Positions 12,138-21,666 are shown, counted from the first letter of the stretch. The stretch: DNA of 64,000 nt from an uncultured Pelagibacteraceae bacterium (GCA_902625715.1 CACOCP010000002.1:123105-187104); one strand, 5' to 3'. Notes: generated by a model not told the origin, from the letters alone. Program-made: numbers and translations.

Positions 12138-14663
12138 ATGTTTAATCCGTTAAATCTATTATCTAAAATAATTAAAAGTGGAAATCAAAAAGAGCTCGAT
12201 AGAATTGGCAAAATAGTTAATCAGATTAACAGTTTAGAAAAAAAGTTTGAAAATATTGATAATTCTAATTTTCCAAGAAAAACATCTGAACTTATTTCGA
12301 GACTAAATGATGGTGAAAAGATAAACCAAATATTGCCAGAGGCTTTTGCCTTAGTTAGAGAGGCATCAAAAAGAGTTCACAATGAAAGACACTTTGATGT
12401 CCAATTAATTGGTGGTGTAGCTCTTCATGAAAATAAAATTGCGGAAATGAAAACAGGTGAAGGGAAAACTTTGACTATAACTTTAGCAGCATATCTAAAT
12501 GCATTAGAAAAAAAGGGTGTGCATATAGTAACTGTAAATGATTATTTAGCTAAACGAGATAGTCAAAATATGGGTGAGATATACGAATTCCTAGGTTTAA
12601 GTTGTGGCTTTATTAATACTGGTCAATCTGATCTAGAGAGAAAAGAAAATTATATGAAGGATATAACTTACGCAACTAATAGTGAGCTAGGTTTTGATTA
12701 TCTTCGAGACAATATGAAATTTTCAAAAAAAGACATGGTTCAAAGAGGGCATAATTATGCTATCGTTGATGAGATAGACTCCTGTTTAATTGATGAGGCT
12801 CGAACCCCTTTAATAATTTCAGGTGCTGCAGAGGATAAAACCAGTCAATATATTGCAATTGATAAACTTGTAAAAACTCTTAAGTCTGATGACTTTGAAG
12901 TTGATGAAAAAGATAAAAATATTCTTCTTACAAATAAAGGTATTGATAATATTGAAAAAATATTTTCAAACGCAGGTATACTGAAAAATAATAACTTTTA
13001 TGATCCTGAAAACCTTCATCTTGTTCATCATGTCAATCAAGCACTAAAAGCTAATCATTTATTTCAAAATGGACGTGATTATATAGTTAAAGATGATCAA
13101 ATTATAATTATTGATGAACAAACAGGAAGGCAACTTCCAGGTAGAAGATTTGGAGATGGGCTCCATCAAAGTTTAGAAGCAAAAGAAAAGTTGGTGGTTA
13201 ATGCTGAAAATCAAACTTTGGCGTCTATAACCTACCAAAACTTTTTTAAACTTTATAAAAAAATATCTGGTTGTACTGGAACAGCTCAAACTGAGTCTGA
13301 GGAGTTTTTTGAAATCTATAATTTGCCGGTAGTATCAATACCCACAAATAAAGAAATGATAAGAAAAGATTGGAATGATCAAATTTTCAGAACTTTGAAA
13401 GAAAAGGACGATGCAATAATTGATAAAATAATTAAATGCAATCAATCTGGCCAACCTTTGTTAGTATTTACTGCAAGTATAAATAAATCTGAGCACTATT
13501 CAGATCTGTTAAATAAAAAAGGGATTAAACACATAGTTTTGAATGCAAAAAATCATGAAAAAGAAGCAGAAATAATTGCCAATGCGGGCAAAATAAATTC
13601 AATAATTATAACTACAAGTATATCTGGAAGAGGGGTTGATATTAAACTTGGAGGTCAAAACGAAAGTGAAAAAGAGAAAGTGAAAAAATTGGGAGGTTTA
13701 TTCGTAATAGGAACAGAGAGAATGGAAAGTAGAAGAGTAGATAATCAAGCAAGAGGTAGATCTGGAAGGCAAGGTGATGAGGGTAATTCTATTTTTTTTG
13801 TAAGCTTAGAGGATGATTTAATGAGAATATTTGGATCAGAGTCTATGAATAATATTTTAGAAAAACTAGGGCTTAAAGATGGAGAAAGCATTGATCATCC
13901 ATGGATAAATAAAGCTCTAGAAAGAGCACAGCAAAAAGTTGAGGCTAGAAATTTTGATATAAGAAAAACACTACTAAAATTTGACAACGTGCTTAATGAT
14001 CAAAGACAAGTCATATTTAGTCAAAGGAATAATGTTATGGAGAGCAAGGAAGCAAATGTATTTGCAGATGATTTTATAGATGAAAACTTAAATGAATTAA
14101 AAATCTTAAAGTCTAAGAAATTAGCAAATCCCACTTCGGATGATTTTACAAAAAGCTTTAAAACTATATTTGGAAAGTCATTTGATGATGAGAAAGTAAA
14201 AGAAATTTCAAATATAAAAGATGCAGAACTTGAAAAAATAGTAAAAGATAAATTTTCAGAAAAAAGAGAGGAAAGAATTAGTCTTCTGGGAAAAAATGAA
14301 GCTCTTGAAATTGAGAAAAGAATATTCTTACAATTAATTGATCAAAATTGGAAATTGCATATTCAATATTTAGAGCAATTGAGACAAGTTATAGGTCTAA
14401 GATCTTATGGTCAAAGAGATCCTCTAGTAGAGTATAAGAAAGAAGCTTTCATATTATTTGAGAATTTACTTAACAAATTAAAAACAGAATTAATTACTTT
14501 TTTGATAAATGTAAAAGTAATTGATAACCAAGAACAAGATAATAATTTTTCACAAGAACAAAACAAAAAGTTTAACGAACTATCTACGAAAAAAATTGGA
14601 AGAAATGAGCCTTGTCCTTGTAACTCAGGTAAAAAATATAAGCATTGTTGCGGATCCTTATAA
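12138..14663 (+). CDS. secA: Preprotein translocase ATPase SecA
   Basis: SecA drives export of unfolded proteins through SecYEG. The 841-residue protein has Walker A in MKTGEGKTLTI (about residue 107), the DEAD-like motif DEIDSCLIDEARTP, the second nucleotide-binding fold with GTERMESRRVDNQARGRSGR, and the C-terminal zinc-binding tail RNEPCPCNSGKKYKHCCG (CxCx8CC). That tail binds SecB or ribosomes in other bacteria. It is slightly shorter than the about 900-residue homologues, mainly in the linker before the tail. The stop overlaps accA by 6 nt, tail to tail. Confidence 0.98.
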   Translation: MFNPLNLLSKIIKSGNQKELDRIGKIVNQINSLEKKFENIDNSNFPRKTSELISRLNDGEKINQILPEAFALVREASKRVHNERHFDVQLIGGVALHENKIAEMKTGEGKTLTITLAAYLNALEKKGVHIVTVNDYLAKRDSQNMGEIYEFLGLSCGFINTGQSDLERKENYMKDITYATNSELGFDYLRDNMKFSKKDMVQRGHNYAIVDEIDSCLIDEARTPLIISGAAEDKTSQYIAIDKLVKTLKSDDFEVDEKDKNILLTNKGIDNIEKIFSNAGILKNNNFYDPENLHLVHHVNQALKANHLFQNGRDYIVKDDQIIIIDEQTGRQLPGRRFGDGLHQSLEAKEKLVVNAENQTLASITYQNFFKLYKKISGCTGTAQTESEEFFEIYNLPVVSIPTNKEMIRKDWNDQIFRTLKEKDDAIIDKIIKCNQSGQPLLVFTASINKSEHYSDLLNKKGIKHIVLNAKNHEKEAEIIANAGKINSIIITTSISGRGVDIKLGGQNESEKEKVKKLGGLFVIGTERMESRRVDNQARGRSGRQGDEGNSIFFVSLEDDLMRIFGSESMNNILEKLGLKDGESIDHPWINKALERAQQKVEARNFDIRKTLLKFDNVLNDQRQVIFSQRNNVMESKEANVFADDFIDENLNELKILKSKKLANPTSDDFTKSFKTIFGKSFDDEKVKEISNIKDAELEKIVKDKFSEKREERISLLGKNEALEIEKRIFLQLIDQNWKLHIQYLEQLRQVIGLRSYGQRDPLVEYKKEAFILFENLLNKLKTELITFLINVKVIDNQEQDNNFSQEQNKKFNELSTKKIGRNEPCPCNSGKKYKHCCGSL

Positions 14664-15764
14664 AATAAAAAATAAGGAGAATATAAAAATTAAGATTCCT
14701 ATTGAAATATAAGTTAATTTAATATCACTTTTAAACTTAGAGATAATTTTATCAAACTTGCTTTCTTTCATTGTTAAATTTTCATTTAAACCTGTTTGAG
14801 TTGTAAATCCCTTATTCCTACCAATTGACAAAAATTTATTTTTTCTGTGATTTAATATTTCATCTTTTTCCATAGAAAGAAAAAAATTTAAGTTTTTATC
14901 TAGAGACAACCGAACGTTATCTAAAATTAAATCTCTATCTCTATGTGCTCCACCAATTGGCTCTGGAATTATTTCGTCTATTATGTCTAAATTAAGTAAA
15001 TCTTTAGATGAAAGTTTCATTGCTTTTGAAGCCTCTAAAGTTTTTTTTGGATCTCGCCAAAGGATTGTTGCACATCCTTCAGGAGAAATTACTGAGTAGA
15101 TTGCATTTTGTAACATTAACACTTTGTTAGATGATGCAAGAGCGATGGCGCCACCAGATCCACCCTCGCCAATTATCACAGAAATAGTTGGTACGGTAAG
15201 TTCCATACAACATTCAATGGATTTTGCTATTGCCTCAGCTTGACCTCTTTCCTCTGCTCCAACTCCTGGATATGCGCCAGGTGTATCTATAAATGAAATT
15301 ATAGGAATTCTAAACTTATCTGCTAACTTCATTAGTCTTATTGTTTTTCTATAACCCTCTGGTCGCATCATGCCGAAATTTCTCTCAATTCTTGTTTCTA
15401 AATTCTCACCTTTTTCTTGACCAATAACTAATACTGACTTCCCATTAAATTTAGCAAATCCTGAGATGACAGATTTGTCTTCTCCATAATATCTATCGCC
15501 AGAAAGAGGCACAAACTCCTCGAACAAATTATCAATGAAAAATTTAGCTTTGGGTCTGTCTTCATGTCTTGCAACTAAAGCTGTTTGCCATGGGTCTAAA
15601 TTTGAGTAAATCTCACTTAACTTTTCATCAATCTCTTTTTGAACTTTTGAAATTTTAGACGTATCAACTTCAGACAATCCTTCTTGATTATATGGATCTT
15701 TTAATTGATCAAGTTCAGCCTCTAAATTTTTTACTTCTGTTTCAAAATTAAGGTAATTTTTCAT
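14658..15764 (-). CDS. accA: Acetyl-CoA carboxylase carboxyltransferase subunit alpha, with C-terminal membrane anchor
   Basis: AccA with AccD transfers carboxyl from carboxybiotin to acetyl-CoA to make malonyl-CoA. The core is canonical: FIDTPGAYPGVGAEERGQAE, GEGGSGGAIAL and the C-terminal PIGGAHRD. Typical AccA is about 320 residues; this one has 368. The extra 45-50 residues end in a strongly hydrophobic stretch from about residue 348 (TYISIGILIFIFSLFFIL) at the very C-terminus, which looks like a tail anchor. This would tether the carboxyltransferase to the inner membrane. The extension lies in the same frame with no sign of frameshift and overlaps secA by only 6 nt. Confidence 0.95.
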   Translation of the reverse strand: MKNYLNFETEVKNLEAELDQLKDPYNQEGLSEVDTSKISKVQKEIDEKLSEIYSNLDPWQTALVARHEDRPKAKFFIDNLFEEFVPLSGDRYYGEDKSVISGFAKFNGKSVLVIGQEKGENLETRIERNFGMMRPEGYRKTIRLMKLADKFRIPIISFIDTPGAYPGVGAEERGQAEAIAKSIECCMELTVPTISVIIGEGGSGGAIALASSNKVLMLQNAIYSVISPEGCATILWRDPKKTLEASKAMKLSSKDLLNLDIIDEIIPEPIGGAHRDRDLILDNVRLSLDKNLNFFLSMEKDEILNHRKNKFLSIGRNKGFTTQTGLNENLTMKESKFDKIISKFKSDIKLTYISIGILIFIFSLFFIL

Positions 15765-15822
15765 TTAAAAGCTTTATTATATCCAAAAAAGGCAATAAAA
15801 TGTCTTAAAATTTTATGTTTTT

Positions 15823-15961
15823 ATGGAAGAGACTATTATAGCGCCGAAGGAGCAACTTCCCCGGAAACTCTCAGGCAAAAGGACCATTTGAACATAATTA
15901 TCTGGAAAGAGAATATTTCTCACCGACGGAGTAAAGCTCTCAGGTTAATCAACAGATGGGG
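15823..15961 (+). ncRNA. Tandem glycine riboswitch upstream of malate synthase
   Basis: Two glycine aptamers lie back to back. The first (about 15823-15886) contains GCGCCGAAGGAGCAA and ACTCTCAGGCAAAAGGACC. The second (about 15901-15961) contains CACCGACGGAGTAAA and GCTCTCAGGTTAATCAACAG. These match the conserved cores of the glycine riboswitch. The element ends 18 nt before the glcB start. A glycine-responsive riboswitch controlling malate synthase is known from SAR11, where glycine feeds glyoxylate metabolism. The expected effect is glycine-activated expression. Confidence 0.95.
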
Positions 15962-15979
15962 TTAAAATTTATTTAGTTT

Positions 15980-18130
15980 ATGAAAGAAAAATTTATTAAA
16001 ATTAATAATTTATCTGTTGATAAAATACTTGCTGATTTTATAGAGAATGAACTGTTGCTAGGTACCAATATTAGTACTAAAAAATTTTGGGATGGTTTTG
16101 ATAAGGTGGTACATGAACTTGCTCCAAAAAATAGACAGCTTTTAGAAATAAGAGAAACCATACAAAAAGAAATAGACCTTTGGCACAAAAAAAATAAATT
16201 TGAAGATTTTAATTTAGAAGACTACAAAAAATTTCTTAAGGATATTGACTATCTCAAGGAGGAAGGTTCAGAATTCAAAATCGAAACTAAAAATTTAGAC
16301 ACTGAAATCTCAAGTATAGCAGGACCTCAATTGGTTGTACCGATAATGAATGCTAGATATAGTTTAAATGCAGCTAATGCGAGATGGATGAGCTTGTATG
16401 ACAGTTTATATGGCACTGATGTAATTGAGTCAGAAGAGAGTGGAAGTGAAAAATATGATCCTCTAAGAGGTGAGCAAGTAATTAATTATGCTAGAGATTT
16501 TTTAAATAAACATTTTCCTATAAATGGTATTAGTTGGAGAGAGATCTCTGGATTTGAAGTTCATGATGGAAATTTAAAGATTAAAAAAGATCAAGATTTA
16601 TTTGATTTAAAAAAAAACGAAAAATTTACAGGTTTTAGAGGAGAAGCTTTAAAGCCCACTGCCGTTATATTAAATAATAATAATTTACATTTAGAAATTA
16701 TCGTAAATCCAAAAGCGTTTAGTGCAGCACAAGATGCGGCTGGAATAAGTGATATTATAATAGAATCAGCAATTTCGACTATATGCGATCACGAAGATAG
16801 TGTTGCCGCAGTTGATGCAGAAGATAAGGTTTCATGTTACAGAAATTGGTTAGGATTAATGAAGGGTGATTTAGTTTCAATTTTTGAAAAACAAGGAAAA
16901 CAATTAAAAAGAAAACTAAACCCAGATAGAAGTTATATATCTAACTCAGGAAAAAATATGAAACTTCATGGAAGAAGTTTGTTATTGGTTCGAAATGTTG
17001 GACACCTAATGACTAATCCGTCAATTATATTAAATGATGGATCTGAAGTTCCTGAAGGAATTTTAGATGCATTTGTTACGTCGGCAGCTTGCCTTCATGA
17101 TTTAAAACGTAAAGGCAACTCTAGATCAGGTTCAATTTATATAGTTAAACCTAAAATGCATGGACCAGATGAAACAGCATTTACTGATATTATTTTTGGA
17201 AAAGTTGAAGAGGTTTTAGAATTAGAGAAGAATACGATTAAATGTGGAATTATGGATGAGGAAAGAAGAACCTCTGCAAATTTAAAAGAGTGTATCAGAA
17301 CCTTAAAACATAGAGTTTTTTTTATCAATACTGGATTTTTAGATCGCACAGGCGATGAAATGCATACCTCGATGGAAGCAGGCCCAATGATTAAAAAAGG
17401 AGATATGAAAAAGTCAAAATGGATTGAAGCCTATGAAAATAATAATGTCGATATTGGTTTAAAATGTGGTTTTTCTGGTGTAGCTCAAATCGGCAAAGGA
17501 ATGTGGGCAATGCCAGATAAAATGAAAGATATGATGGAGCAAAAAATTGGCCATTTAAATTCTGGTGCTAATTGTGCGTGGGTGCCATCGCCTACAGCTG
17601 CAGCATTGCATGCTTTACATTATCATGAAATTGATATTTTCAAAAAACATGAGGAGCTAAAATCAAGATCTTCAGCAAAATTAGACGATCTTTTAGATAT
17701 ACCAATAGCTGATAGGCCAAACTGGTCTGTTGAGGAAATAGAAAATGAGATATCAAACTCAGCTCAAACAATCTTAGGTTATGTTGTGAGATGGGTAGAT
17801 CAAGGTGTAGGATGTTCAAAAGTTCCAGATATAAACAATGTAGGTTTAATGGAGGATAGGGCAACTTTAAGAATATCTTCACAACATATCGCAAATTGGT
17901 TGCACCATGGATATTGTTCAAACAAGCAAGTACTTGAAATCATGAAGAAAATGGCCAAGGTAGTTGATGATCAAAACAAAAATGATCCAAACTATGAAAA
18001 TATGTCACCAAAGTATTACAAATCAATTGCATTTAAAGCCGCTTGTGAACTTATCTTTCATGGTAAATCTCAACCATCTGGTTACACCGAACCACTTTTG
18101 CATTTAAACAGAATTATCAAGAAAAATTAA
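15980..18130 (+). CDS. glcB: Malate synthase G
   Basis: Condenses glyoxylate with acetyl-CoA to malate. The 716-residue length and the motifs VAAVDAEDKV, GFLDRTGDEMHTSMEAGPM (about residues 450-470) and the late NCAWVPSPTAAALHALHYH fit the monomeric G form, not the shorter A form. No isocitrate lyase gene is in this window. The upstream tandem glycine riboswitch suggests that glyoxylate made from glycine or glycolate is the substrate source and that glycine level sets expression. It is monocistronic: recR follows in the opposite direction after 1 nt. Confidence 0.98.
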   Translation: MKEKFIKINNLSVDKILADFIENELLLGTNISTKKFWDGFDKVVHELAPKNRQLLEIRETIQKEIDLWHKKNKFEDFNLEDYKKFLKDIDYLKEEGSEFKIETKNLDTEISSIAGPQLVVPIMNARYSLNAANARWMSLYDSLYGTDVIESEESGSEKYDPLRGEQVINYARDFLNKHFPINGISWREISGFEVHDGNLKIKKDQDLFDLKKNEKFTGFRGEALKPTAVILNNNNLHLEIIVNPKAFSAAQDAAGISDIIIESAISTICDHEDSVAAVDAEDKVSCYRNWLGLMKGDLVSIFEKQGKQLKRKLNPDRSYISNSGKNMKLHGRSLLLVRNVGHLMTNPSIILNDGSEVPEGILDAFVTSAACLHDLKRKGNSRSGSIYIVKPKMHGPDETAFTDIIFGKVEEVLELEKNTIKCGIMDEERRTSANLKECIRTLKHRVFFINTGFLDRTGDEMHTSMEAGPMIKKGDMKKSKWIEAYENNNVDIGLKCGFSGVAQIGKGMWAMPDKMKDMMEQKIGHLNSGANCAWVPSPTAAALHALHYHEIDIFKKHEELKSRSSAKLDDLLDIPIADRPNWSVEEIENEISNSAQTILGYVVRWVDQGVGCSKVPDINNVGLMEDRATLRISSQHIANWLHHGYCSNKQVLEIMKKMAKVVDDQNKNDPNYENMSPKYYKSIAFKAACELIFHGKSQPSGYTEPLLHLNRIIKKN

Positions 18131-18131
18131 A

Positions 18132-18737
18132 TTATTGGCCTAGATTTTTGCGATTTTTAAACGCTGAAACTAGTGTTCCATCATCTAAATTTTCAATTTC
18201 ACCTCCAACAGGCAAACCTTGGGCAAGTTTAGAAATTTTTACATTAATATTTCTTAGGCTATCCTGTATATAAAAGGCTGTTGTTTGACCCTCTACTGTA
18301 GCTGATGTTGCTAAAATTATTTCCTCAATATTATTTTTTTTTACTCTTTGAACTAATGAGTCTATTAACAGATCTTCTTTTCTTTGATTCGTTGAATTAT
18401 CAATAGTACCTCCTAATATGTGGAAGTATCCTTGAAAGATACTTGAACTTTCAATTGCCCATTGATCTGCAATATTTTCTACGACGCAAATTTTATTATA
18501 ATTTTTATTTATATTTTCACAATTTTCACACTCTGATGTGCTTGATCTTAAAGCGCCACATGTTTTGCATCTAATTATATTTTTATAAACTTCGTTTAAA
18601 GATGAGGCCAAAGGTTTTAAAATCTCCTGTCTATTATTTATTAACTTGAGAATTATTCTCTTAGCTGATTTTGGACCAAGTCCAGGTAGTTTAGAAATTA
18701 GTTTGATAAGTGTTTCAATCTCAGAAATATTTTGCAT
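18132..18737 (-). CDS. recR: Recombination mediator RecR
   Basis: RecR works with RecO/RecF to load RecA at gaps. The 201-residue protein has the helix-hairpin-helix start (LISKLPGLGPKSAKR), a four-cysteine zinc finger (CKTCGALRSSTSECENC, about residues 57-73), and a Toprim domain with CVVENIADQWAIE. Length is standard. It is the last gene of the dnaX-ybaB-recR group, a very common bacterial order. Confidence 0.97.
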   Translation of the reverse strand: MQNISEIETLIKLISKLPGLGPKSAKRIILKLINNRQEILKPLASSLNEVYKNIIRCKTCGALRSSTSECENCENINKNYNKICVVENIADQWAIESSSIFQGYFHILGGTIDNSTNQRKEDLLIDSLVQRVKKNNIEEIILATSATVEGQTTAFYIQDSLRNINVKISKLAQGLPVGGEIENLDDGTLVSAFKNRKNLGQ

Positions 18738-18743
18738 TAATTT

Positions 18744-19061
18744 TTAAAGTGGCCATTTAAATCCAGGTATTCCAAATCCACCTGTTGCTTTTGATAACTC
18801 CTCAGAAGTTTTGGATTTCAGCTGAGATTTTGCATTATTATGTGCAGCTGTAATAAGATCTTGAATTATACCCTTTTCTTCCTTTAAAATTTCGTCACCT
18901 ATTTCAATATTTGTCATTTCGCCATCACCGTTAAGTGTAACTTTTATTGCATCTCCACCCGAACTGCCTACTACCTCAATTTGTTTAATTTTTTCTTGGC
19001 TTTCCTTCATTTTCGCCTCAAGCTCTTTTGCTTTATCCAAAATCTTACTAAAATCAGTCAT
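18744..19061 (-). CDS. YbaB/EbfC family nucleoid-associated protein
   Basis: This small DNA-binding protein of 105 residues has the family pattern: an N-terminal helix (ILDKAKELEAKMKESQEKI), a central beta region with GGDAIKVTLNGDGEMTNIEI, then a second helix and a Gly-rich tail (TGGFGIPGF). Homologues bind DNA as tweezer-like dimers. It lies between dnaX (8-nt overlap) and recR (6-nt gap). Confidence 0.95.
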   Translation of the reverse strand: MTDFSKILDKAKELEAKMKESQEKIKQIEVVGSSGGDAIKVTLNGDGEMTNIEIGDEILKEEKGIIQDLITAAHNNAKSQLKSKTSEELSKATGGFGIPGFKWPL

Positions 19062-20691
19062 TACTCTCTTTATCTATTTTTTTTACATCAATCAATTCGG
19101 CATCAGGTAAAATTTCTAAAACTTTTTTATAAATATTACTTTTTTTAACTTCTTCAAAAATTTGCCTCTGGTTTATTTGGTCTTTTTCTTTCATGGAAAT
19201 TTCTCCTTTTTTTTGAGAAAGAGTTATTATCCACCTATTGTCTGTCCATTCAAAAAGTTTGTGTGATAATTCTTTAATAAAATCTTTATTTAGATTATCA
19301 TTAAAAGAAATTTCCATTCTAAAATTCTCAAAAGATACAAGATTTACATTGGTTTCTAGTTCATATTTTAATTTCATTTCTTTTCGTTCATTACATAAAT
19401 TAATTAACTCTTGAAAAGAACTAATTTCAGTTTTTTTTTTATTCAATTCCAATTTTGGATCTATTTTATCTTCTTGTGATACATTTTTAATCTGATTTAC
19501 TGTTTCAACTGTTTTGTCTATTTTTACATTTTCTTTCTCAATTGAGGAAACTGATGATTTTTGGCTTGTATCTTCTTTAATTTTGTAGCCTTTCAGATAA
19601 ATTAATCTTACTAAAAACATCTCAACAGATAAGTTTGGATTAGAGACAATTTCTAATTCATCGATAGTTTTGATTGTAAATTGCCAAAATAAAATTATTT
19701 CATATGGATCTGTTTTTTCAGTTATCTCTAAAATTTTTTTAAATTCACCATCATTAAGATTAAAAATCTTACCCTCAAGCCTTATAGAATTTATATTTTT
19801 AATATAATAAAGTACTTCAAGAAAGTCATTTAAAAATGATTTTGGTTCAATCCCTGCATCAAATAATTTTCTGTAATTCTTGATCACATTTTTTTCATCA
19901 CCTTTAAATAAATACTCAATTAATTCTATTAAGAAACTTTTATCAAAATACCCGTAAATTTTTTGAGCATTTTCTAGAGTAAATTCACTGCCATCTATAT
20001 TACTCATCAGTCCACGATCTAACAATGAAAGAGAATCTCTAACAGAACCTTCAGAAATTTTTACAATAAGTTTTAATGCTTCGTCTGAAATTAGACCTTT
20101 TTCTTTTTTTGCTATATCTTTTAAAAAATCAAATAATTGATCAGACTTTATTCTCGATAAATCATATCTTTGACATCTTGAAACTACAGTCACTGGTATT
20201 TTTTTTATCTCAGTTGTGGCAAAAATAAATTTCAAGTAATTTGGAGGCTCTTCAAGTGTTTTCAATAAAGCATTGAAAGCCTGTTTGCTAAGCATGTGAA
20301 CTTCGTCAATTATAAATATTTTATATTTTGCAGATGTTGGACCGTATCTAGAAAATTCGATTAAATCTCTTACATCATCTACTCCTGTTTTGCTCGCTGC
20401 ATCCATTTCTAAAACATCAATATGATTTGAATTGATTATCGAGCTACAATTTTCGCAAAATTTTTCCTTGCAAAGATTGTCTATTCCATTTTTACAATTA
20501 AGTGCTTTGGCTATGATTCTTGCAATAGTAGTTTTACCTACTCCCCTGATACCAGTAAAAAGATAAGCATTTGGTGTTTTTTCAGATTTAATCCCATTGA
20601 CAATTGTTTCAATTACAACTTCTTGTCCAATTAGATCTTCGGGTATCTGAGGTCTATATTTTAAAGCTAATACTTTTGAATTATTTGTCAT
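19054..20691 (-). CDS. dnaX: DNA polymerase III subunit gamma/tau
   Basis: This is the clamp-loader ATPase. The start is set at the ATG at 20691 (MTNNSKVLALKYRPQ, 545 residues). A longer frame beginning TTG at 20712 would lie inside the SRP RNA and is rejected. The protein has Walker A GIRGVGKTT (about residues 46-54), a cysteine cluster for zinc (CKNGIDNLCKEKFCENC), the DEVH box, and the sensor segment FIFATTEIKKIPVTVVSRCQ. The C-terminal third is divergent, as usual for tau. Its ATG lies 8 nt after the SRP RNA 3' end, so both probably share the promoter at 20794-20823. Confidence 0.96.
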   Translation of the reverse strand: MTNNSKVLALKYRPQIPEDLIGQEVVIETIVNGIKSEKTPNAYLFTGIRGVGKTTIARIIAKALNCKNGIDNLCKEKFCENCSSIINSNHIDVLEMDAASKTGVDDVRDLIEFSRYGPTSAKYKIFIIDEVHMLSKQAFNALLKTLEEPPNYLKFIFATTEIKKIPVTVVSRCQRYDLSRIKSDQLFDFLKDIAKKEKGLISDEALKLIVKISEGSVRDSLSLLDRGLMSNIDGSEFTLENAQKIYGYFDKSFLIELIEYLFKGDEKNVIKNYRKLFDAGIEPKSFLNDFLEVLYYIKNINSIRLEGKIFNLNDGEFKKILEITEKTDPYEIILFWQFTIKTIDELEIVSNPNLSVEMFLVRLIYLKGYKIKEDTSQKSSVSSIEKENVKIDKTVETVNQIKNVSQEDKIDPKLELNKKKTEISSFQELINLCNERKEMKLKYELETNVNLVSFENFRMEISFNDNLNKDFIKELSHKLFEWTDNRWIITLSQKKGEISMKEKDQINQRQIFEEVKKSNIYKKVLEILPDAELIDVKKIDKESND

Positions 20692-20699
20692 TAATAAAA

Positions 20700-20787
20700 G
20701 GAGACCAACCAACCTGGAAAATACTCATTACCCTTGCTCTTTTTCAAGCCTGGGGGAGTTCATGGTAACTCCACCTGATTGGCCCCC
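20700..20787 (-). ncRNA. ffs: Signal recognition particle RNA (4.5S-type)
   Basis: In the minus-strand transcript the apical domain reads CAGG, CUU, GAAA, AAG, AGCA. This is the conserved SRP RNA domain IV: CAGG and AGCA symmetric-loop strands around a GNRA-capped stem that binds Ffh. The ends pair over 12 bp: GGGGGCCAAUCA at 20787-20776 with UGGUUGGUCUCC at 20711-20700. The length of 88 nt suits a short bacterial 4.5S RNA. A promoter with TATAAT sits 6 nt upstream of the first G. SRP RNA next to dnaX is known from several bacteria. Confidence 0.9.
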
Positions 20788-20793
20788 AAAACT

Positions 20794-20823
20794 ATTATAC
20801 CAATAATTTTTTCTATTCTACAA
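20794..20823 (-). promoter_or_regulatory. Promoter of SRP RNA (and probably dnaX-ybaB-recR)
   Basis: The minus strand has a perfect TATAAT (20794-20799) preceded by TGG, giving an extended -10. After 18 nt upstream comes TTGTAG (20818-20823) as a weak -35. The predicted start, 6-7 nt downstream of -10, falls on the first G of the SRP RNA, which supports the call. Confidence 0.7.
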
Positions 20824-20835
20824 TAAAGTTAAAGC

Positions 20836-21663
20836 TTATTTTTTTCTAATTTTATCAGCCTTATAAACACCTAGAACGTGCATATCTTCACAATGTAAAC
20901 CTAATTCTTTTAATGAGTTTTTAATTTTATCCTCTTCAATATGACCCTCAATATCACATAGAAAAAAAAAGGAGGAAAAAGAATTCTTTTCAGGAAAACT
21001 TTGTAATTTTGTTAAATTTACTCCATTTAATGCAAAACCTGATAGTGCTGAGTATAATGCAGCAGGTTTACTTTTAAGTTTAAATAAAAAAGATGTTAAA
21101 AAGTCTCCTTTATTAAATTCTGGTTGATAAATATCTTTTCCCATTAATAAAAATCTTGTTACATTATTTTCATCATCTTGAATATTTTTTTGTAAGACTT
21201 CTAAATTATAAATTTCAGCACTAAGTAGTGAGGCAATCGCAGATTTAGTTTTATCTTTATTCTCAGAAATATACTTAGCAGATCCAGCTGTATCAGCTCG
21301 TACATTTTCATTTAAATTATACTTTCTAATAAAGTTTGAGGATTGACTTAATGCTTGGGCATGTGAATATACATTTGTAATTTCATTTATTTTAGACCCT
21401 TTTAATCCAAGCAAATTATGTTTTATTGGAAAAAAATGCTCCTCATAGATATTTAACCTATATTTGAAAATCAAATACTCAACACCTATATTGCCTGTTG
21501 TTTTATTTGACTCTGGTATAATTGCTTTGATTTCATTATTCTCACTCGATTTTTCAAAGCATTCATCAAATGTTTTGCAAGAAATAGTTTCACAATCTGG
21601 ATACATTTTTTTTGCACAGCTTTCGCTGTAACTTCCGGGTATTCCTTGATAAGCAATTTTCAT
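20836..21663 (-). CDS. pheA: Prephenate dehydratase
   Basis: Converts prephenate to phenylpyruvate in phenylalanine synthesis. The 275-residue monofunctional enzyme starts MKIAYQGIPGSYSE and has the catalytic motif NVTRFLLMG (TRF, near residue 165). A C-terminal ACT domain (about 185-270; KPAALYSALSGFALNGVNLT) is expected to bind phenylalanine. No chorismate mutase domain is fused. It starts 3 nt after the kdsB stop, so the two are co-transcribed. Confidence 0.96.
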   Translation of the reverse strand: MKIAYQGIPGSYSESCAKKMYPDCETISCKTFDECFEKSSENNEIKAIIPESNKTTGNIGVEYLIFKYRLNIYEEHFFPIKHNLLGLKGSKINEITNVYSHAQALSQSSNFIRKYNLNENVRADTAGSAKYISENKDKTKSAIASLLSAEIYNLEVLQKNIQDDENNVTRFLLMGKDIYQPEFNKGDFLTSFLFKLKSKPAALYSALSGFALNGVNLTKLQSFPEKNSFSSFFFLCDIEGHIEEDKIKNSLKELGLHCEDMHVLGVYKADKIRKK

Positions 21664-21666
21664 ATT

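Noticed and set aside
20692-20712. Seven-residue N-terminal extension of DnaX starting at TTG
   Set aside because: It overlaps the 3' strand of the SRP RNA closing stem; the ATG at 20691 fits the family start better.
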